A stretch of 64,000 nt of DNA from Roseburia sp. (GCA_003483745.1 DMYD01000036.1:33829-97828), one strand, 5' to 3'; positions 7,516 to 16,616 are shown, counted from the stretch's first letter. Notes: generated from the sequence alone by a model not told the origin. Numbers and translations are program-made.

Positions 7516-8697
7516 TTACTGTATGGCCGTTACTTTTCCATTCGTAAAACAATAATCTGACAGTTCATTTCCAATTCCCGGAAGATCCGGTATTTGAATA
7601 TATCCATTTTTCGGCTGATAATCGTATTTACACAGCTTTTTATTGTAATCATAGCGATTATACACATGATGTTCATGTATTGTAAAGTTCGGAATGACTG
7701 CCTCTAACTGCAGGGCTGCTGCTGTTGAAATCGGACTCGCGCATACATGTGCCTGCACTCCCACATCATAAACATGTGCCAGATCACAGATTTTCTTTGC
7801 CTCTGTCAGTCCTCCGCAGTTACCGATATCCGGCTGGATCATTTGAATCGATCCATCCTCAAAATATGGCGCATAGCCCCATCTTGAATATATCCTTTCC
7901 CCCTGCGCGATTGGGATATTTAACTTGTCACAAACGAATTTGTTCATTTTCGGATTTGGTGTCGTTGGCTCTTCAAAATACATAATATGATATTTTTTTG
8001 CCTGCTCCCCAATCTGCACTGCTCCCTGCGCATCAATATATGAATGATTTTCCATAATAATATCTACATCCGGTCCCACCGCCTCTCGCACTGCAGCAAG
8101 CCGGTCTATTACCACATGGAGATGATATGGATCTAGTGTCCTTGTCGTTTCCTCCGCTGTATAACGGTGTCCATCCGGATCAAATGTAAAGAAATCAATC
8201 TTGATCGCATCATACCCTTCCGCAACCGCTTTTTTTGCATTTGTAACATACTCTTCAATCGAATAGGCAGGTGTTTTTTTCTCCCCCCATCCAAACTGAA
8301 GCTGACTTGCATAACACCGGAGTTTACTTCTCATCTTACCGCCCATCAACTGATATACCGGAACTTTAAAGTATTTTCCCTTAATATCCCAAAGTGCGAT
8401 ATCGATTGCTGAAATTCCAGCAAAAACAATCGGTCCACCATTCTGCGCCCAGAATGTGGACTTATAAAGCTTTTCCCAGATAACTTCCGTATCCAGCGGA
8501 TTCATCCCAATGACAAGCTTTGCCAGATCCTGAATCATGCCATACGCTGCAGTCGATCCTACACCATATGCAATAGCCGCCTCACCATCTCCATATATTC
8601 CCTCATCTGTATAGATACGGCACACAACCGGGCGCCATCCCGGCTGATCGGCTGGTTTATCTTCAATCTGAATTGCATCAATCTTTGTAATTTTCAT
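7516..8697 (-). CDS. Mandelate racemase/muconate lactonizing (enolase superfamily) dehydratase
   Basis: The 393-residue protein has the enolase-superfamily layout. The N-terminal capping domain is followed by a barrel carrying KID (AIKIDFF, about residue 168), ENH (IIMENHSYID), EEP (YFEEPTTP), GER (IAQGERI) and a C-terminal HVCASP segment. These resemble the galactonate/mannonate-type acid-sugar dehydratases in the mandelate racemase subgroup. The first metal-ligand block reads E-N-H rather than the common D-x-N/H, so function should not be transferred from named members. GGAGGAATCAG precedes the ATG. It lies 21 bp downstream of the transporter permease, suggesting that it acts on the imported compound. 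Confidence 0.82.
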   Translation of the reverse strand: MKITKIDAIQIEDKPADQPGWRPVVCRIYTDEGIYGDGEAAIAYGVGSTAAYGMIQDLAKLVIGMNPLDTEVIWEKLYKSTFWAQNGGPIVFAGISAIDIALWDIKGKYFKVPVYQLMGGKMRSKLRCYASQLQFGWGEKKTPAYSIEEYVTNAKKAVAEGYDAIKIDFFTFDPDGHRYTAEETTRTLDPYHLHVVIDRLAAVREAVGPDVDIIMENHSYIDAQGAVQIGEQAKKYHIMYFEEPTTPNPKMNKFVCDKLNIPIAQGERIYSRWGYAPYFEDGSIQMIQPDIGNCGGLTEAKKICDLAHVYDVGVQAHVCASPISTAAALQLEAVIPNFTIHEHHVYNRYDYNKKLCKYDYQPKNGYIQIPDLPGIGNELSDYCFTNGKVTAIQ

Positions 8698-8718
8698 TCT
8701 GATTCCTCCTGCAATATA

Positions 8719-9480
8719 TCAATGAATCGTCCATTTTAAAATATGATTTTTAAATCTCTCAAACAGCTGCATGACAATGACAAGAACCACTACCATAAAG
8801 ATAAATCCACACCATGCCCGGTTATAAAGACCATACTCGGCATATTTTCTTACATAGTAACCCATGCCGTATTTTGCACCATACATTTCCGCATAGACCA
8901 GCACAACAAACGATCCTCTGAGCGAAGTTACCAGACCGGACATGATCGATGGCATAACTGCGGGCATAATGACTTTCGTCATCTTTTTTATGCCGGTAAG
9001 TTCCAATGTTGCCGCGTTATCCAGATATCTCTTATCAATGGTCATGATGCCATTGATCGTCGCAAATAATGTTGCCCAGATCGTGTTATATACTACCAGA
9101 AACATCGATGCAGACCGGAAACTTGGCGCGATCAGTAATGCAAACGGTGACATCAGGATAGACGGAATCACACTGATGGAATAGATCACCGGATGCAGGA
9201 CTGTTCTCACCTTTTTGTTCATTCCAAGAATGGTTCCAAGCACCAGTGCGATCAATGCAGCAATGGCCACCGACGGAATCAGCAGTTGAAATGTGTACAA
9301 CAGATTTAACACCAACGTTCCTTTATCCTCGTAAAACGCATTTCCAATCGATCCCAGCGAAGGGAATAAGAATGCATTAAACAACTCATGATCCGCAATC
9401 ACTTTATAGCTCAATATCATTGCAAGGTAAATACAAATTGTAATCCAGTATGTTTTAAAAAATTTAATCATTCTATTCAT
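8719..9480 (-). CDS. ABC transporter permease, SsuC/TauC/ThiX type
   Basis: The 253-residue membrane protein has about six hydrophobic segments and the permease EAA-loop region (DNAATLELTGIKKMTKVIMPAVMPS, cited here only by its central block LELTGIKKM). Members carry taurine, sulfonate, nitrate, thiamin-precursor or pyrimidine-like solutes. The ATG at 9480 overlaps the stop of the binding-protein gene (ATGAATAG) and has GAGGCG upstream, so translational coupling is likely. Upstream in-frame starts at 9492 are less well placed. It pairs with the ATPase at 10649-11434 and the lipoprotein at 9473-10615. Confidence 0.86.
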   Translation of the reverse strand: MNRMIKFFKTYWITICIYLAMILSYKVIADHELFNAFLFPSLGSIGNAFYEDKGTLVLNLLYTFQLLIPSVAIAALIALVLGTILGMNKKVRTVLHPVIYSISVIPSILMSPFALLIAPSFRSASMFLVVYNTIWATLFATINGIMTIDKRYLDNAATLELTGIKKMTKVIMPAVMPSIMSGLVTSLRGSFVVLVYAEMYGAKYGMGYYVRKYAEYGLYNRAWCGFIFMVVVLVIVMQLFERFKNHILKWTIH

Positions 9481-10615
9481 TGTTCGCCTCAAAAAATTCT
9501 ACACGTTCTTTATAAAACGCTTCATCATCCGTTCCAGCACTTTCTTCTACCAGTTCATCCAGTGCCTGTTTGTAATAGGTCGTATCAATATGATCCGCAA
9601 CATTAACACTGTCTGCTCCCTCGTCGAGGAATCCGGTTTCTTTCATAACATTCCATGTTTCAATGACAGAGTTTTTGACCGGATCAACACTCGGCACATA
9701 ATTTTCATTCATTAGATACGCTTTTACATAATCCTCTTCCGCACCAATTTCTTTTGCAAGAATCGATACACATTCTTCTTTGTTTGCATTAAAATAACAT
9801 TCTGCCTTTATCAATGCCTTTAAAAGTAATTTGACTGTAACAGGATTTTCGTTCACAAAATCGGTACGCATGTTCATCCGGCAGCATCCATAGTTTGGTG
9901 TAAGATCATCGAGCCATGCACAGATTTCTATATCATCCATATTTCCAACGGAAAAAAGAAGATCTCCACTTAATACAGCATAGTCCGCCTCTCCATTTAC
10001 AACTGCTGCAAGACGGTCACTGTTTGTGGAATAGGTCAGCCATTCTACATCATTGATCGGATCAAATCCTTCCTTTAGAAGTGCACCTGTGATTGCAGTC
10101 TGGCTTGCCGGACCTGCAAATTTCTTTCCAACCAGATCAGTTACTCCATTCCATCCGGTTCCTTTTTTCGCCACGATATACATACCTTTTAACATGTAGC
10201 CACCCACAATCGTGAAATCCTGTCCCTGGCTGATATACGAAAGCGGATTATTTGTTCCCTGATTTGATGTCACATCTACCTTCCCATTTCCTAATGCGGT
10301 AAGCGCATCTGCTGTAGAATCTACCGGATCTTCAATAATATTAAGTCCAACTTCATCAAAATAACCTTTCTGTTTTGCAATGGTAACAAATACATTTCCA
10401 CTGTTCGCACGGGCCCAGTGAATTTCACTCACTTCCGGTTTTTCTTCCGATGTTGTCTGTGCAGACAGATCTGTCTCCGTTACCGAAACCGTCTGTACTT
10501 CTGAACCTGTTTTTGTTTCCGCACTCTCGTTTACTTCACCTTTGTTTTCTCCACATGCCACAAGACTTACCGTCATTGCCAGTGTAAGCATTACACAAAT
10601 CAGTTTCTTTTTCAT
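9473..10615 (-). CDS. ABC transporter substrate-binding lipoprotein, NMT1/SsuA/TauA family
   Basis: The 380-residue protein starts with a lipoprotein signal (MKKKLICVMLTLAMTVSLVAC, with the lipobox Cys at residue 21) and a Ser/Thr/Glu-rich linker to about residue 60. The NMT1-like binding domain follows (FVTIAKQKGYFDEVGLNI, AITGALLKEGFDP). Solutes of this family are small sulfonates, nitrate, pyrimidines or other N- or S-containing acids; the ligand here cannot be told. It is the second gene of the operon, 33 bp after the ATPase, with GGAGAAAATATT before the ATG. Confidence 0.87.
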   Translation of the reverse strand: MKKKLICVMLTLAMTVSLVACGENKGEVNESAETKTGSEVQTVSVTETDLSAQTTSEEKPEVSEIHWARANSGNVFVTIAKQKGYFDEVGLNIIEDPVDSTADALTALGNGKVDVTSNQGTNNPLSYISQGQDFTIVGGYMLKGMYIVAKKGTGWNGVTDLVGKKFAGPASQTAITGALLKEGFDPINDVEWLTYSTNSDRLAAVVNGEADYAVLSGDLLFSVGNMDDIEICAWLDDLTPNYGCCRMNMRTDFVNENPVTVKLLLKALIKAECYFNANKEECVSILAKEIGAEEDYVKAYLMNENYVPSVDPVKNSVIETWNVMKETGFLDEGADSVNVADHIDTTYYKQALDELVEESAGTDDEAFYKERVEFFEANNE

Positions 10616-10648
10616 AATATTTTCTCCTTTTCCTGTGTTTTTTTATAT

Positions 10649-11434
10649 CTACCCGATGTGCGTTGATACATCACGGTTGATTTGCCTGATCAGTTCATTT
10701 CTCATTGTCAGAATATTGGTATTTTCATACATGTTATCTCTGGTCGGTCTATCTTCCTCTGAAATGCTGCATTCATAAATAATGCGGCTTGGAGACTGTC
10801 CAAGGATATATATCCTGGTTCCAAGAAGCAGTGCCTCATCCACATCATGTGTCACAAAAAATACGGTTTTTCGTTTTTCATCACGAAGCCAGAGGCTCTG
10901 CACCAGATCCTGCAACCTGGCTCTTGTCACTGCATCCAACGCTCCAAACGGTTCATCCATTAAAAGAATCGGTGGATTGATACCAAACGCCCTCGCAATC
11001 GCACATCTTTGTTTCATGCCTCCCGACAACTCTTTTGGAAGTTTCTTAAACACATCCTTCGGAAGTCCTACCTTATCAATCATGCGATATGCGCTCTTCT
11101 CCAGTTCTTTTTTTCCCTCTTTGGGATATTTTTGTTTTAATGCCAGCATAATATTTTCCCCGGCAGTCATCCATGGAAATAAACCATAGTCCTGAAATAC
11201 AACCCCACGTTCCAGACTTGCCCCTTTTATTTCATCACCACCAATCGTAATCTTTCCGGTTGTTGGTTTTTCTAACCCGGCAAGCAGACGGAGTAATGTG
11301 CTTTTTCCACACCCAGACTGTCCAAGAATGCAGACAAATTCTCCTTGTCTGATCTCAAGATCGATATTATTTAATATCAGTTTTTCTGTACCTTCATACG
11401 CAAATGAAAGTTCCTCAATTTTGACTTTTTCCAT
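10649..11434 (-). CDS. ABC transporter ATP-binding protein, SsuB/TauB type
   Basis: The 261-residue ATPase has Walker A (GQSGCGKST), Q-loop (VVFQDYGLFPW), signature (LSGGMKQR), Walker B (ILLMDEPFGALD) and the switch His (FVTHDVDEAL). FQDYGLFPW with PFGALDAVTR is characteristic of the nitrate/sulfonate/taurine ATPase group. The ATG at 11434 follows GAGGAACATT and is preferred to the upstream in-frame start at 11446. It is the first gene of an operon that runs through the binding protein, permease, enolase-family gene, YjiM-like gene and DUF3343. The promoter at 11512-11541 and the leader terminator at 11464-11501 precede it. Confidence 0.9.
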   Translation of the reverse strand: MEKVKIEELSFAYEGTEKLILNNIDLEIRQGEFVCILGQSGCGKSTLLRLLAGLEKPTTGKITIGGDEIKGASLERGVVFQDYGLFPWMTAGENIMLALKQKYPKEGKKELEKSAYRMIDKVGLPKDVFKKLPKELSGGMKQRCAIARAFGINPPILLMDEPFGALDAVTRARLQDLVQSLWLRDEKRKTVFFVTHDVDEALLLGTRIYILGQSPSRIIYECSISEEDRPTRDNMYENTNILTMRNELIRQINRDVSTHIG

Positions 11435-11463
11435 AATGTTCCTCATTCCTGAATCCTATGAAT

Positions 11464-11501
11464 AAAAAAAGGCGTTACCGTCTCCGGTAACGCCTTCGTT
11501 A
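11464..11501 (-). promoter_or_regulatory. Promoter-proximal attenuator hairpin, Se/Mo family copy B
   Basis: On the minus strand, GGCGTTACCG-GAGA-CGGTAACGCC forms a perfect 10-bp stem with a GNRA-type GAGA loop, followed by seven T residues (11464-11470), so it is a complete intrinsic terminator. Just 5' of it, TAACG (11497-11501) can instead pair with CGTTA of the left arm, giving a small competing hairpin. The structure starts within about 20 bases of the -10 box. The nearest upstream gene is divergent, so the terminator can only act on this operon's own transcript. Confidence 0.75.
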
Positions 11502-11511
11502 TTTCTTTCAA

Positions 11512-11541
11512 AGTATAACAAGAGTTTCTTGATTTGTGAAA
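11512..11541 (-). promoter_or_regulatory. Promoter for the ABC transporter operon
   Basis: Minus-strand TTTCAC (11536-11541) and TATACT (11512-11517) with an 18-base spacer. The spacer holds a CAAGA/TCTTG dyad. The divergent LysR gene starts 96 bp away, as is usual for a LysR-controlled operon. Confidence 0.6.
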
Positions 11542-11636
11542 TTGATTATTTTAATATTTCCTATAAACTTATTGTTTTTTTCTATAAATAGGCATAAAAT
11601 ACAATCAACAAATTTCTTATCAGGGAGAGTCACACC

Positions 11637-12539
11637 ATGGATATCCGCCAGCTTGAAGCATTTGTATATACTGTAAAAACCAAAAGTTTCTCGGAAGCAG
11701 CCAAAAGACTTTATCTGTCCCAGCCAACAATCAGTGCACATATTCATGCACTTGAGCAGGAATTGCAGACGCAGCTCATCCGACGGACAACAAAAACACT
11801 ATCTGTGACCCCTGCAGGCATGCGGCTTTACGACTATGCGACCAGCATTCTCACTCTCCAGCAGAAAGCGGTTGCAGAGCTCTCTGACCACAATAAATCC
11901 GGTCTTCACATTGGTGCGTCATCCGTTCCTTCTCTCTATTCACTCCCGGAACTACTTTCTGCCTACCACAAAGAAACACCAGATATACATTTTCACACTT
12001 ATTGTTCCGACAGCTTAGATGTCATCCGCAAAGTCAATGACAACACGTTTGATATCGGTTTTGTCGGCACCACATGTGACGATACTTCCTGTAAGTTTCT
12101 TCCTTATGCATCCGATGAACTTGTCATCGCAACACCGGCAACACCACATTTTAAGGCATACAAAGAACACCCTGACACTTTAAAACAGCTGCTTTGTGAG
12201 CCGTTTTTAATCCGCGAAGACAACTCCGGCACTCGTCAGGAGACATTAAATTTTTTAAAGAGTATGGGGATTTCGATGGACGATCTGCATATCATTGCCA
12301 TCATGAATGATCCGGATGCGTTAAAACAATGCATCGTCTTAGGACTTGGCATATCAATTCTCTCACGCGCTGCCGTGGAAGCTGATGCTGCCCAGGAAAA
12401 ACTGCTTGTATTTCCACTCGGAGACTCCGCTTTTTTACGCAGGCTCTATGTTGTCTATTCTCCTGACCGTTATATGCCGGAAAAAACAAGAAACTTTTTA
12501 CATTTTATCAAAAAATATTATGACATATCCCTCGCATAA
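11637..12539 (+). CDS. LysR-family transcriptional regulator
   Basis: The 300-residue protein has the LysR winged helix at residues 1-60 (MDIRQLEAFVYTVKTKSFSE, LSQPTISAHIHALEQEL) and a periplasmic-binding-like effector domain (FDIGFVGT, ILSRAAVE). GGGAGAG lies 9 bases before the ATG. It is transcribed divergently from the ABC transporter operon, the usual arrangement for a regulator and its target. The last 22 bp overlap tail-to-tail with the activase gene on the other strand. The effector is unknown. LysR regulators are commonly found beside selenium-related clusters, so this may sense a selenium- or sulfur-related signal, but that is inference. Confidence 0.88.
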   Translation: MDIRQLEAFVYTVKTKSFSEAAKRLYLSQPTISAHIHALEQELQTQLIRRTTKTLSVTPAGMRLYDYATSILTLQQKAVAELSDHNKSGLHIGASSVPSLYSLPELLSAYHKETPDIHFHTYCSDSLDVIRKVNDNTFDIGFVGTTCDDTSCKFLPYASDELVIATPATPHFKAYKEHPDTLKQLLCEPFLIREDNSGTRQETLNFLKSMGISMDDLHIIAIMNDPDALKQCIVLGLGISILSRAAVEADAAQEKLLVFPLGDSAFLRRLYVVYSPDRYMPEKTRNFLHFIKKYYDISLA

Positions 12540-13288
12540 TGTGCCGCACCGATTGCGCCTGCATATCTCGCCATCGGATCTGAGACCACGGTCACACCAA
12601 GTTCCTGTCCTAACATTTCTATAAAATAGCTGCTCTCACACAAACCACCTGTCAGACATACTTTATGATCCGATGCGTGTAACCTTGCATACTCCTGTTT
12701 TACCTTTCTCGTCACAGAATTTAAAACGCCCCATGCAATATTTTCCTTTGAAGTTCCCCTGCCAATCAGTGCTACGATCTCAGATTCCGCAAAAACGGTA
12801 CACATCGAACTGATTGATAGATTTTCCGTGCGCATTGATGCGATCTGGTCTAATTCTTTTAATGATACGCAAAGCCTGTTCGCCATGATCTCAATGAATT
12901 TGCCTGTTCCGGCAGAGCATTTGTCATTCATGAAAAATTCACCCACTCTGCCACCATTTATGGAAATCACCTTGGTATCCTGTCCTCCGATATCAATAAC
13001 ATCCAATGATTCCTCACCAAACAGACAGACCGCCCCTCTCGCATGACAAGTGATCTCTGTAATTTTTTTATCTGCAAAATCAACCGCCGCCCGTCCATAT
13101 CCGGTCGAAACACAGGTCATTTCTTCTTTTTTTATTCCAGACTCTGATAACTTTTTCTTTATCTGATCTAACGCCTCAAAACTGCTCCAGCCAGTCGGAA
13201 TCACAAAAGTCTCTGCGAGTGTTCCATTCTCATCTAAGACTGCCGTTTTAGCACAGGTTGAACCGATATCTATTCCTATATATTTCAT
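12518..13288 (-). CDS. CoA-substrate enzyme activase (HgdC/YjiL-type, BcrAD/BadFG ATPase)
   Basis: The 256-residue ATPase belongs to the acetate-kinase/actin-fold activase family: GIDIGSTCAKTAV near the start, VIDIGGQDTKVI near residue 92, CSAGTGKF (first cluster Cys) and MCTVFAESEIV (second). Two such subunits bind one [4Fe-4S] cluster and use ATP hydrolysis to inject an electron into a dehydratase or double-cubane protein. The partner is probably the YjiM-like protein at 6324-7475. It is the last gene of the yedF-to-selD operon, 21 bp after selD, with GGAGAGCAG ahead of the ATG. This placement ties a low-potential reductase to selenium metabolism. Confidence 0.87.
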   Translation of the reverse strand: MKYIGIDIGSTCAKTAVLDENGTLAETFVIPTGWSSFEALDQIKKKLSESGIKKEEMTCVSTGYGRAAVDFADKKITEITCHARGAVCLFGEESLDVIDIGGQDTKVISINGGRVGEFFMNDKCSAGTGKFIEIMANRLCVSLKELDQIASMRTENLSISSMCTVFAESEIVALIGRGTSKENIAWGVLNSVTRKVKQEYARLHASDHKVCLTGGLCESSYFIEMLGQELGVTVVSDPMARYAGAIGAAHYARDMS

Positions 13289-13309
13289 TCTGCTCTCCGT
13301 TTTAATGCT

Positions 13310-14353
13310 TCACACAGATTTCTGCACATAAATCTCTTTTTCCTCTTTTGGAATGACCTCGCCCACAATAGAAGCCGGGTGTCCCGCCTGTTTTAACTCA
13401 TCTAATAATGCATCCGCCTGCTGCCTTTCCACTGCGATCAGAAGTCCTCCGGAGGTCTGTGGATCAAACAACACTTCCTCCATGGCAAACGACACATCAT
13501 CAAAAGACACAAACTCCCCCACATGATTGCGGTTTTTCTGTCCCGCTGCTGTTAACAAAAACTCATCCGCATAATCAAGTGCCTCTTTTATCACTGGTAC
13601 CTGATCTGCAAAAATACGACAGGACAATTTTCCATCCATCATTTCATGCAGATGTCCCAAAAAACCAAAACCGGTCACATCTGTACATGCATGGATCTCA
13701 TATGGATGACAGATATGGGAAGCATATTTATTCAACATTGTCATGGATGCAACCGCCTGTTCCATGGCGGCATCGGATGCCTCTTTTACACGATTTGCAG
13801 TGCAGACAATTCCAACTCCAAGTTTTTTTGTTAAGATCAGTTTGTCTCCGGGTTTTCCCTGATTATTCGGATAGATTTTGTCCGGATGCACAGTTCCCAT
13901 GACAGAAAGTCCATACTTCACATCCGTATCGGCAATGGAATGACCACCTGCAAGAGTTCCTCCCGCCTCAATGACTTTTTCAGAGCCGCCCCGCATAATC
14001 TCACCTAAAATATTCAAATCCATACTCTCCGGAAAACATACGATATTTAATGCTGTCTTTACTTCACCGCCCATCGCATAGATATCGCTAAGCGCATTTG
14101 CTGCCGCAATCTTTCCAAAGGTGTACGGATCATCCACCATTGGTGGGAAAAAATCAAGTGTCTGTACGATTGCCGTATCATCGGAAATACGATAAACCGC
14201 CGCATCATCCTTACTGTCATATCCAATCAGAAGATTTTCATCTGCCGGTCCTTTCGGCAAACGCTCTAACACTCTGCTTAAAATGCCTGCACCAAGTTTT
14301 GCAGTGCAGCCGCCTCCCTTGCAAAATATGATTTTTTCCTGATTTTGTTCCAT
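13310..14353 (-). CDS. selD: Selenide, water dikinase
   Basis: The 347-residue protein makes selenophosphate from selenide and ATP. The N-terminal glycine-rich loop GGGCTAKLGAG carries the catalytic Cys and Lys in the CxxK arrangement seen in SelD. The codon is TGC, so this is a Cys rather than a selenocysteine form. ATP-binding segments follow (TLDFFPPMVDDPYTFG, AANALSDIYAMGG, CTDVTGFGFLGHL, LFDPQTSGGLL). The ATG at 14353 is used; it lies 8 bp after the ModE-type gene's stop. No selA, selB or selC is in the window. With yedF, DUF3343 and ModE-type genes around it, this looks like the SelD of a selenium-dependent molybdenum hydroxylase system, though a role in selenocysteine cannot be excluded. 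Confidence 0.93.
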   Translation of the reverse strand: MEQNQEKIIFCKGGGCTAKLGAGILSRVLERLPKGPADENLLIGYDSKDDAAVYRISDDTAIVQTLDFFPPMVDDPYTFGKIAAANALSDIYAMGGEVKTALNIVCFPESMDLNILGEIMRGGSEKVIEAGGTLAGGHSIADTDVKYGLSVMGTVHPDKIYPNNQGKPGDKLILTKKLGVGIVCTANRVKEASDAAMEQAVASMTMLNKYASHICHPYEIHACTDVTGFGFLGHLHEMMDGKLSCRIFADQVPVIKEALDYADEFLLTAAGQKNRNHVGEFVSFDDVSFAMEEVLFDPQTSGGLLIAVERQQADALLDELKQAGHPASIVGEVIPKEEKEIYVQKSV

Positions 14354-14360
14354 ATCTGCC

Positions 14361-14720
14361 TTACTCCTCCGTGATCTGAAAATATTTCTCAAACAACGCC
14401 CGCGCATCTTTCTTTAACTCCGCATCCATCGCCTGATACCGTTCTAAAAAATCCTTTCCCTGTTCCGTCAATACCATATTGCCGCCGCCTTTTCCACCAC
14501 TATTTCCAGTCATAAGCGAAAAGCCAAGTTCATTTTCAGCGCGTTTTACAATTTTCCAACCTTTCGAATATGCCATCTGCATCTGACGGCAAGCCTCAGA
14601 AAGCGATTCAGTTTTCTCCACAAGTTCCATAATTTGCGCAATACCAGGTCCGAATATAAGCTCATCTCCATAAATACGCAGTCTCACCTGTCCATGAAGC
14701 TTTCTTTTTTCCAAACTCAT
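14361..14720 (-). CDS. ModE-type DNA-binding protein without molybdate-binding domains
   Basis: The 119-residue protein matches only the N-terminal winged helix of ModE: RLRIYGDELIFGPG, SLSEACRQMQMAYSKGWKIV, then GNSGGKGGGNMVLTEQG. The C-terminal molybindin domains that bind molybdate in E. coli ModE are absent. Stand-alone forms of this kind are common in anaerobes with molybdenum or tungsten enzymes. The ATG at 14720 with GAGGATAGAC is preferred over an upstream in-frame start at 14789, which would overlap the desulfurase gene. Together with the ModE domain of the 4985-5914 fusion it is a candidate binder of the shared hairpin/palindrome at three promoters here. Confidence 0.83.
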   Translation of the reverse strand: MSLEKRKLHGQVRLRIYGDELIFGPGIAQIMELVEKTESLSEACRQMQMAYSKGWKIVKRAENELGFSLMTGNSGGKGGGNMVLTEQGKDFLERYQAMDAELKKDARALFEKYFQITEE

Positions 14721-14764
14721 GTCTATCCTCTTTTCTTTGCCGCTTATTACGCAGACTCTTTCTG

Positions 14765-15904
14765 TCATGTTTCTTCCGCAATCTCCCACACAGCTCTCAC
14801 CGCAGCATCCACTTCCTCATCTGTATTAAAATGGGAAAAGCTGAATCTTACAGCCCCCTGCTCTTTTGTTCCAAGCGCCTCATGCATCAAAGGCGCACAG
14901 TGTGCTCCTGCGCGGACTGCAATCTCATAATCTTCCCAGAGCCAATCACTCACACTGCCGGAATCTAAATCCCTGATATTTAATGAAACAACTGCCACTC
15001 TGTTTTTCGTTGTAAAATCTCCATAAATCGTCACACCGGAAATATCTTTTACACCATTATAAAACCGGTCTGCCAAAGCCATCTCCTGCTTGTAGATCGT
15101 ACCAATGCCCGTTTTTTGCAGATAACCCAAAGCAGCGTATAATCCGGCTATTCCATGTCCGTTTAATGTTCCCGCTTCAAGTGCGGTCGGCATTTCTCCA
15201 GGCTGCGTTTTACTGTAACTTTGAACTCCGGTTCCTCCCGTTAAAAGCGGCCGGATATCCAAGCCTTTCCGTACATAAATTCCTCCGGTTCCCTGCGGAC
15301 CAAGTAAACCTTTATGACCGGTAAAACATAGTACATCAATATTTTGTTTCTGCACATCGATTGGCAGGACACCTGCCGTCTGAGCAGCATCAACGACAAA
15401 CAACAGCTGATGCTTTTGTGTAAATGACGCAATACGATCTAAATCTGTCACATTTCCTGTCAGATTTGACGCATGCGTAATCACAACTGCTTTCGTATCC
15501 AGCCGATACGCATGTTCCAGTTCATTATATGCAATCCGCCCCTTAGAATCTGCGGAAAGATACGTTACTTTCACACCACGCTGTTCCATCAGATACAACG
15601 GACGCAATACAGAATTATGCTCACAGACCGACGTGATCACATGATCTCCCGGCTCAAACAATCCCTGGATCGCAATGTTTAACGACTCTGTCACATTACC
15701 GGTAAATGCAATACGGGATGCATCTTGTGCATGAAATAATTCTGCAAGCCGCTCTCGGGTTCCATAAATGATCCTCGATGCATCGAGTGTTGCCGCATGC
15801 GCTCCTCTTCCCGCATTTCCAAGTGTATGAAACGCTTCCATAACGGCATGTTCCACCTCCGGTGGTTTTGGAAATGTAGTTGCCGCATTATCCAGATAAA
15901 TCAT
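14765..15904 (-). CDS. Cysteine desulfurase family protein (selenium-cluster type aminotransferase V)
   Basis: The 379-residue PLP enzyme opens YLDNAATTFPKPPEV, has the Schiff-base Lys segment CFTGHKGLLGPQGTGG (about residue 205), and ends with the active-site Cys loop VRAGAHCAPLMHEALG. This subtype is commonly encoded next to yedF and selD in anaerobes and probably supplies sulfur or selenium for selenophosphate or for the molybdenum cofactor ligand. It is distinct from the housekeeping IscS at 38541-39725. Its ATG overlaps the yedF stop (ATGA), so the two are translationally coupled. Confidence 0.9.
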   Translation of the reverse strand: MIYLDNAATTFPKPPEVEHAVMEAFHTLGNAGRGAHAATLDASRIIYGTRERLAELFHAQDASRIAFTGNVTESLNIAIQGLFEPGDHVITSVCEHNSVLRPLYLMEQRGVKVTYLSADSKGRIAYNELEHAYRLDTKAVVITHASNLTGNVTDLDRIASFTQKHQLLFVVDAAQTAGVLPIDVQKQNIDVLCFTGHKGLLGPQGTGGIYVRKGLDIRPLLTGGTGVQSYSKTQPGEMPTALEAGTLNGHGIAGLYAALGYLQKTGIGTIYKQEMALADRFYNGVKDISGVTIYGDFTTKNRVAVVSLNIRDLDSGSVSDWLWEDYEIAVRAGAHCAPLMHEALGTKEQGAVRFSFSHFNTDEEVDAAVRAVWEIAEET

Positions 15905-16530
15905 GGTTTTATAATATTTCCTGCCTGCGTCATTTTCTCAGCGATGACATACATATTCGTTACGCTTCCCACCTGAAGCTTGTCCGTCAGACCGTAGTGA
16001 TTAAGACAGGTACCGCAGGTTAAAATCTCCACGCCCTGTGCCTCTAACGATTTCAAATCCTCTAATGTCGGTGATTCCTCACAGGTCAATTTTGCTCCTC
16101 CATTATAAAAAAGCATTGTTTTCGGGAGCACATCCTGCTCTGTCAGAGCATAAATAAATCCTTTGATGAGTATCTTGCCCAGTTCCTCATCACCCTCACC
16201 CATATGATCTGCCGAGATCACAACAACCGTATTTCCATGGATTGCATTTGGAGCACAGGTTTCTTTTTCTGTATCTGTTGCGGTCATTGCATCACTCTGG
16301 TTTTCTGCTCCTTCTCCAATCTCCATCGTCACTTTATACTGTCCCTCTGCGATTTTCTCAGACTTCACGCCATAACCTTTCTGGTTTGCCATCTTCGTCA
16401 GGTTCTGAACCGCAATCTCGTTATCCACCAGTGTCTCCACAACACCGGAACCTTTAAGTTCTTTGATTGCATTTTTTGTTTTTACTACCGGAATCGGGCA
16501 GGTATCGCCCATTGCATTTACTGTGATCAT
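15901..16530 (-). CDS. yedF: Sulfurtransferase-like selenium metabolism protein YedF
   Basis: The 209-residue protein joins an N-terminal TusA-like domain (GDTCPIPVVKTKNAI, with the CPxP motif) to a C-terminal DsrE-like domain (TMLFYNGGAKLTCEES, EILTCGTCLNHYGL). This architecture defines YedF, found almost only in genomes with selenium use. It is the first gene of the selenium operon; GGTTGGAG precedes the ATG. The promoter at 16669-16696 and the hairpin-terminator at 16617-16658 lie upstream. Its role in handling reduced selenium is established by genomic association rather than by a defined reaction. Confidence 0.92.
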   Translation of the reverse strand: MITVNAMGDTCPIPVVKTKNAIKELKGSGVVETLVDNEIAVQNLTKMANQKGYGVKSEKIAEGQYKVTMEIGEGAENQSDAMTATDTEKETCAPNAIHGNTVVVISADHMGEGDEELGKILIKGFIYALTEQDVLPKTMLFYNGGAKLTCEESPTLEDLKSLEAQGVEILTCGTCLNHYGLTDKLQVGSVTNMYVIAEKMTQAGNIIKP

Positions 16531-16616
16531 CTTTTTTCTCCAACCTTTCTGCTATTTTTTTGCCATTCTGTTTTTTGATGAGAATCCATTTATATTGAAA
16601 GAACGGATTTTCATTG

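Noticed and set aside
11508..11747. 79-codon minus-strand frame across the LysR start
   Set aside because: It spans the divergent promoter region and the LysR coding start; no ribosome site or recognisable protein.
13408..13902. 164-codon plus-strand frame inside selD
   Set aside because: Antisense shadow of a well-matched SelD; composition is Pro/His/Arg-rich and no start signal is seen.
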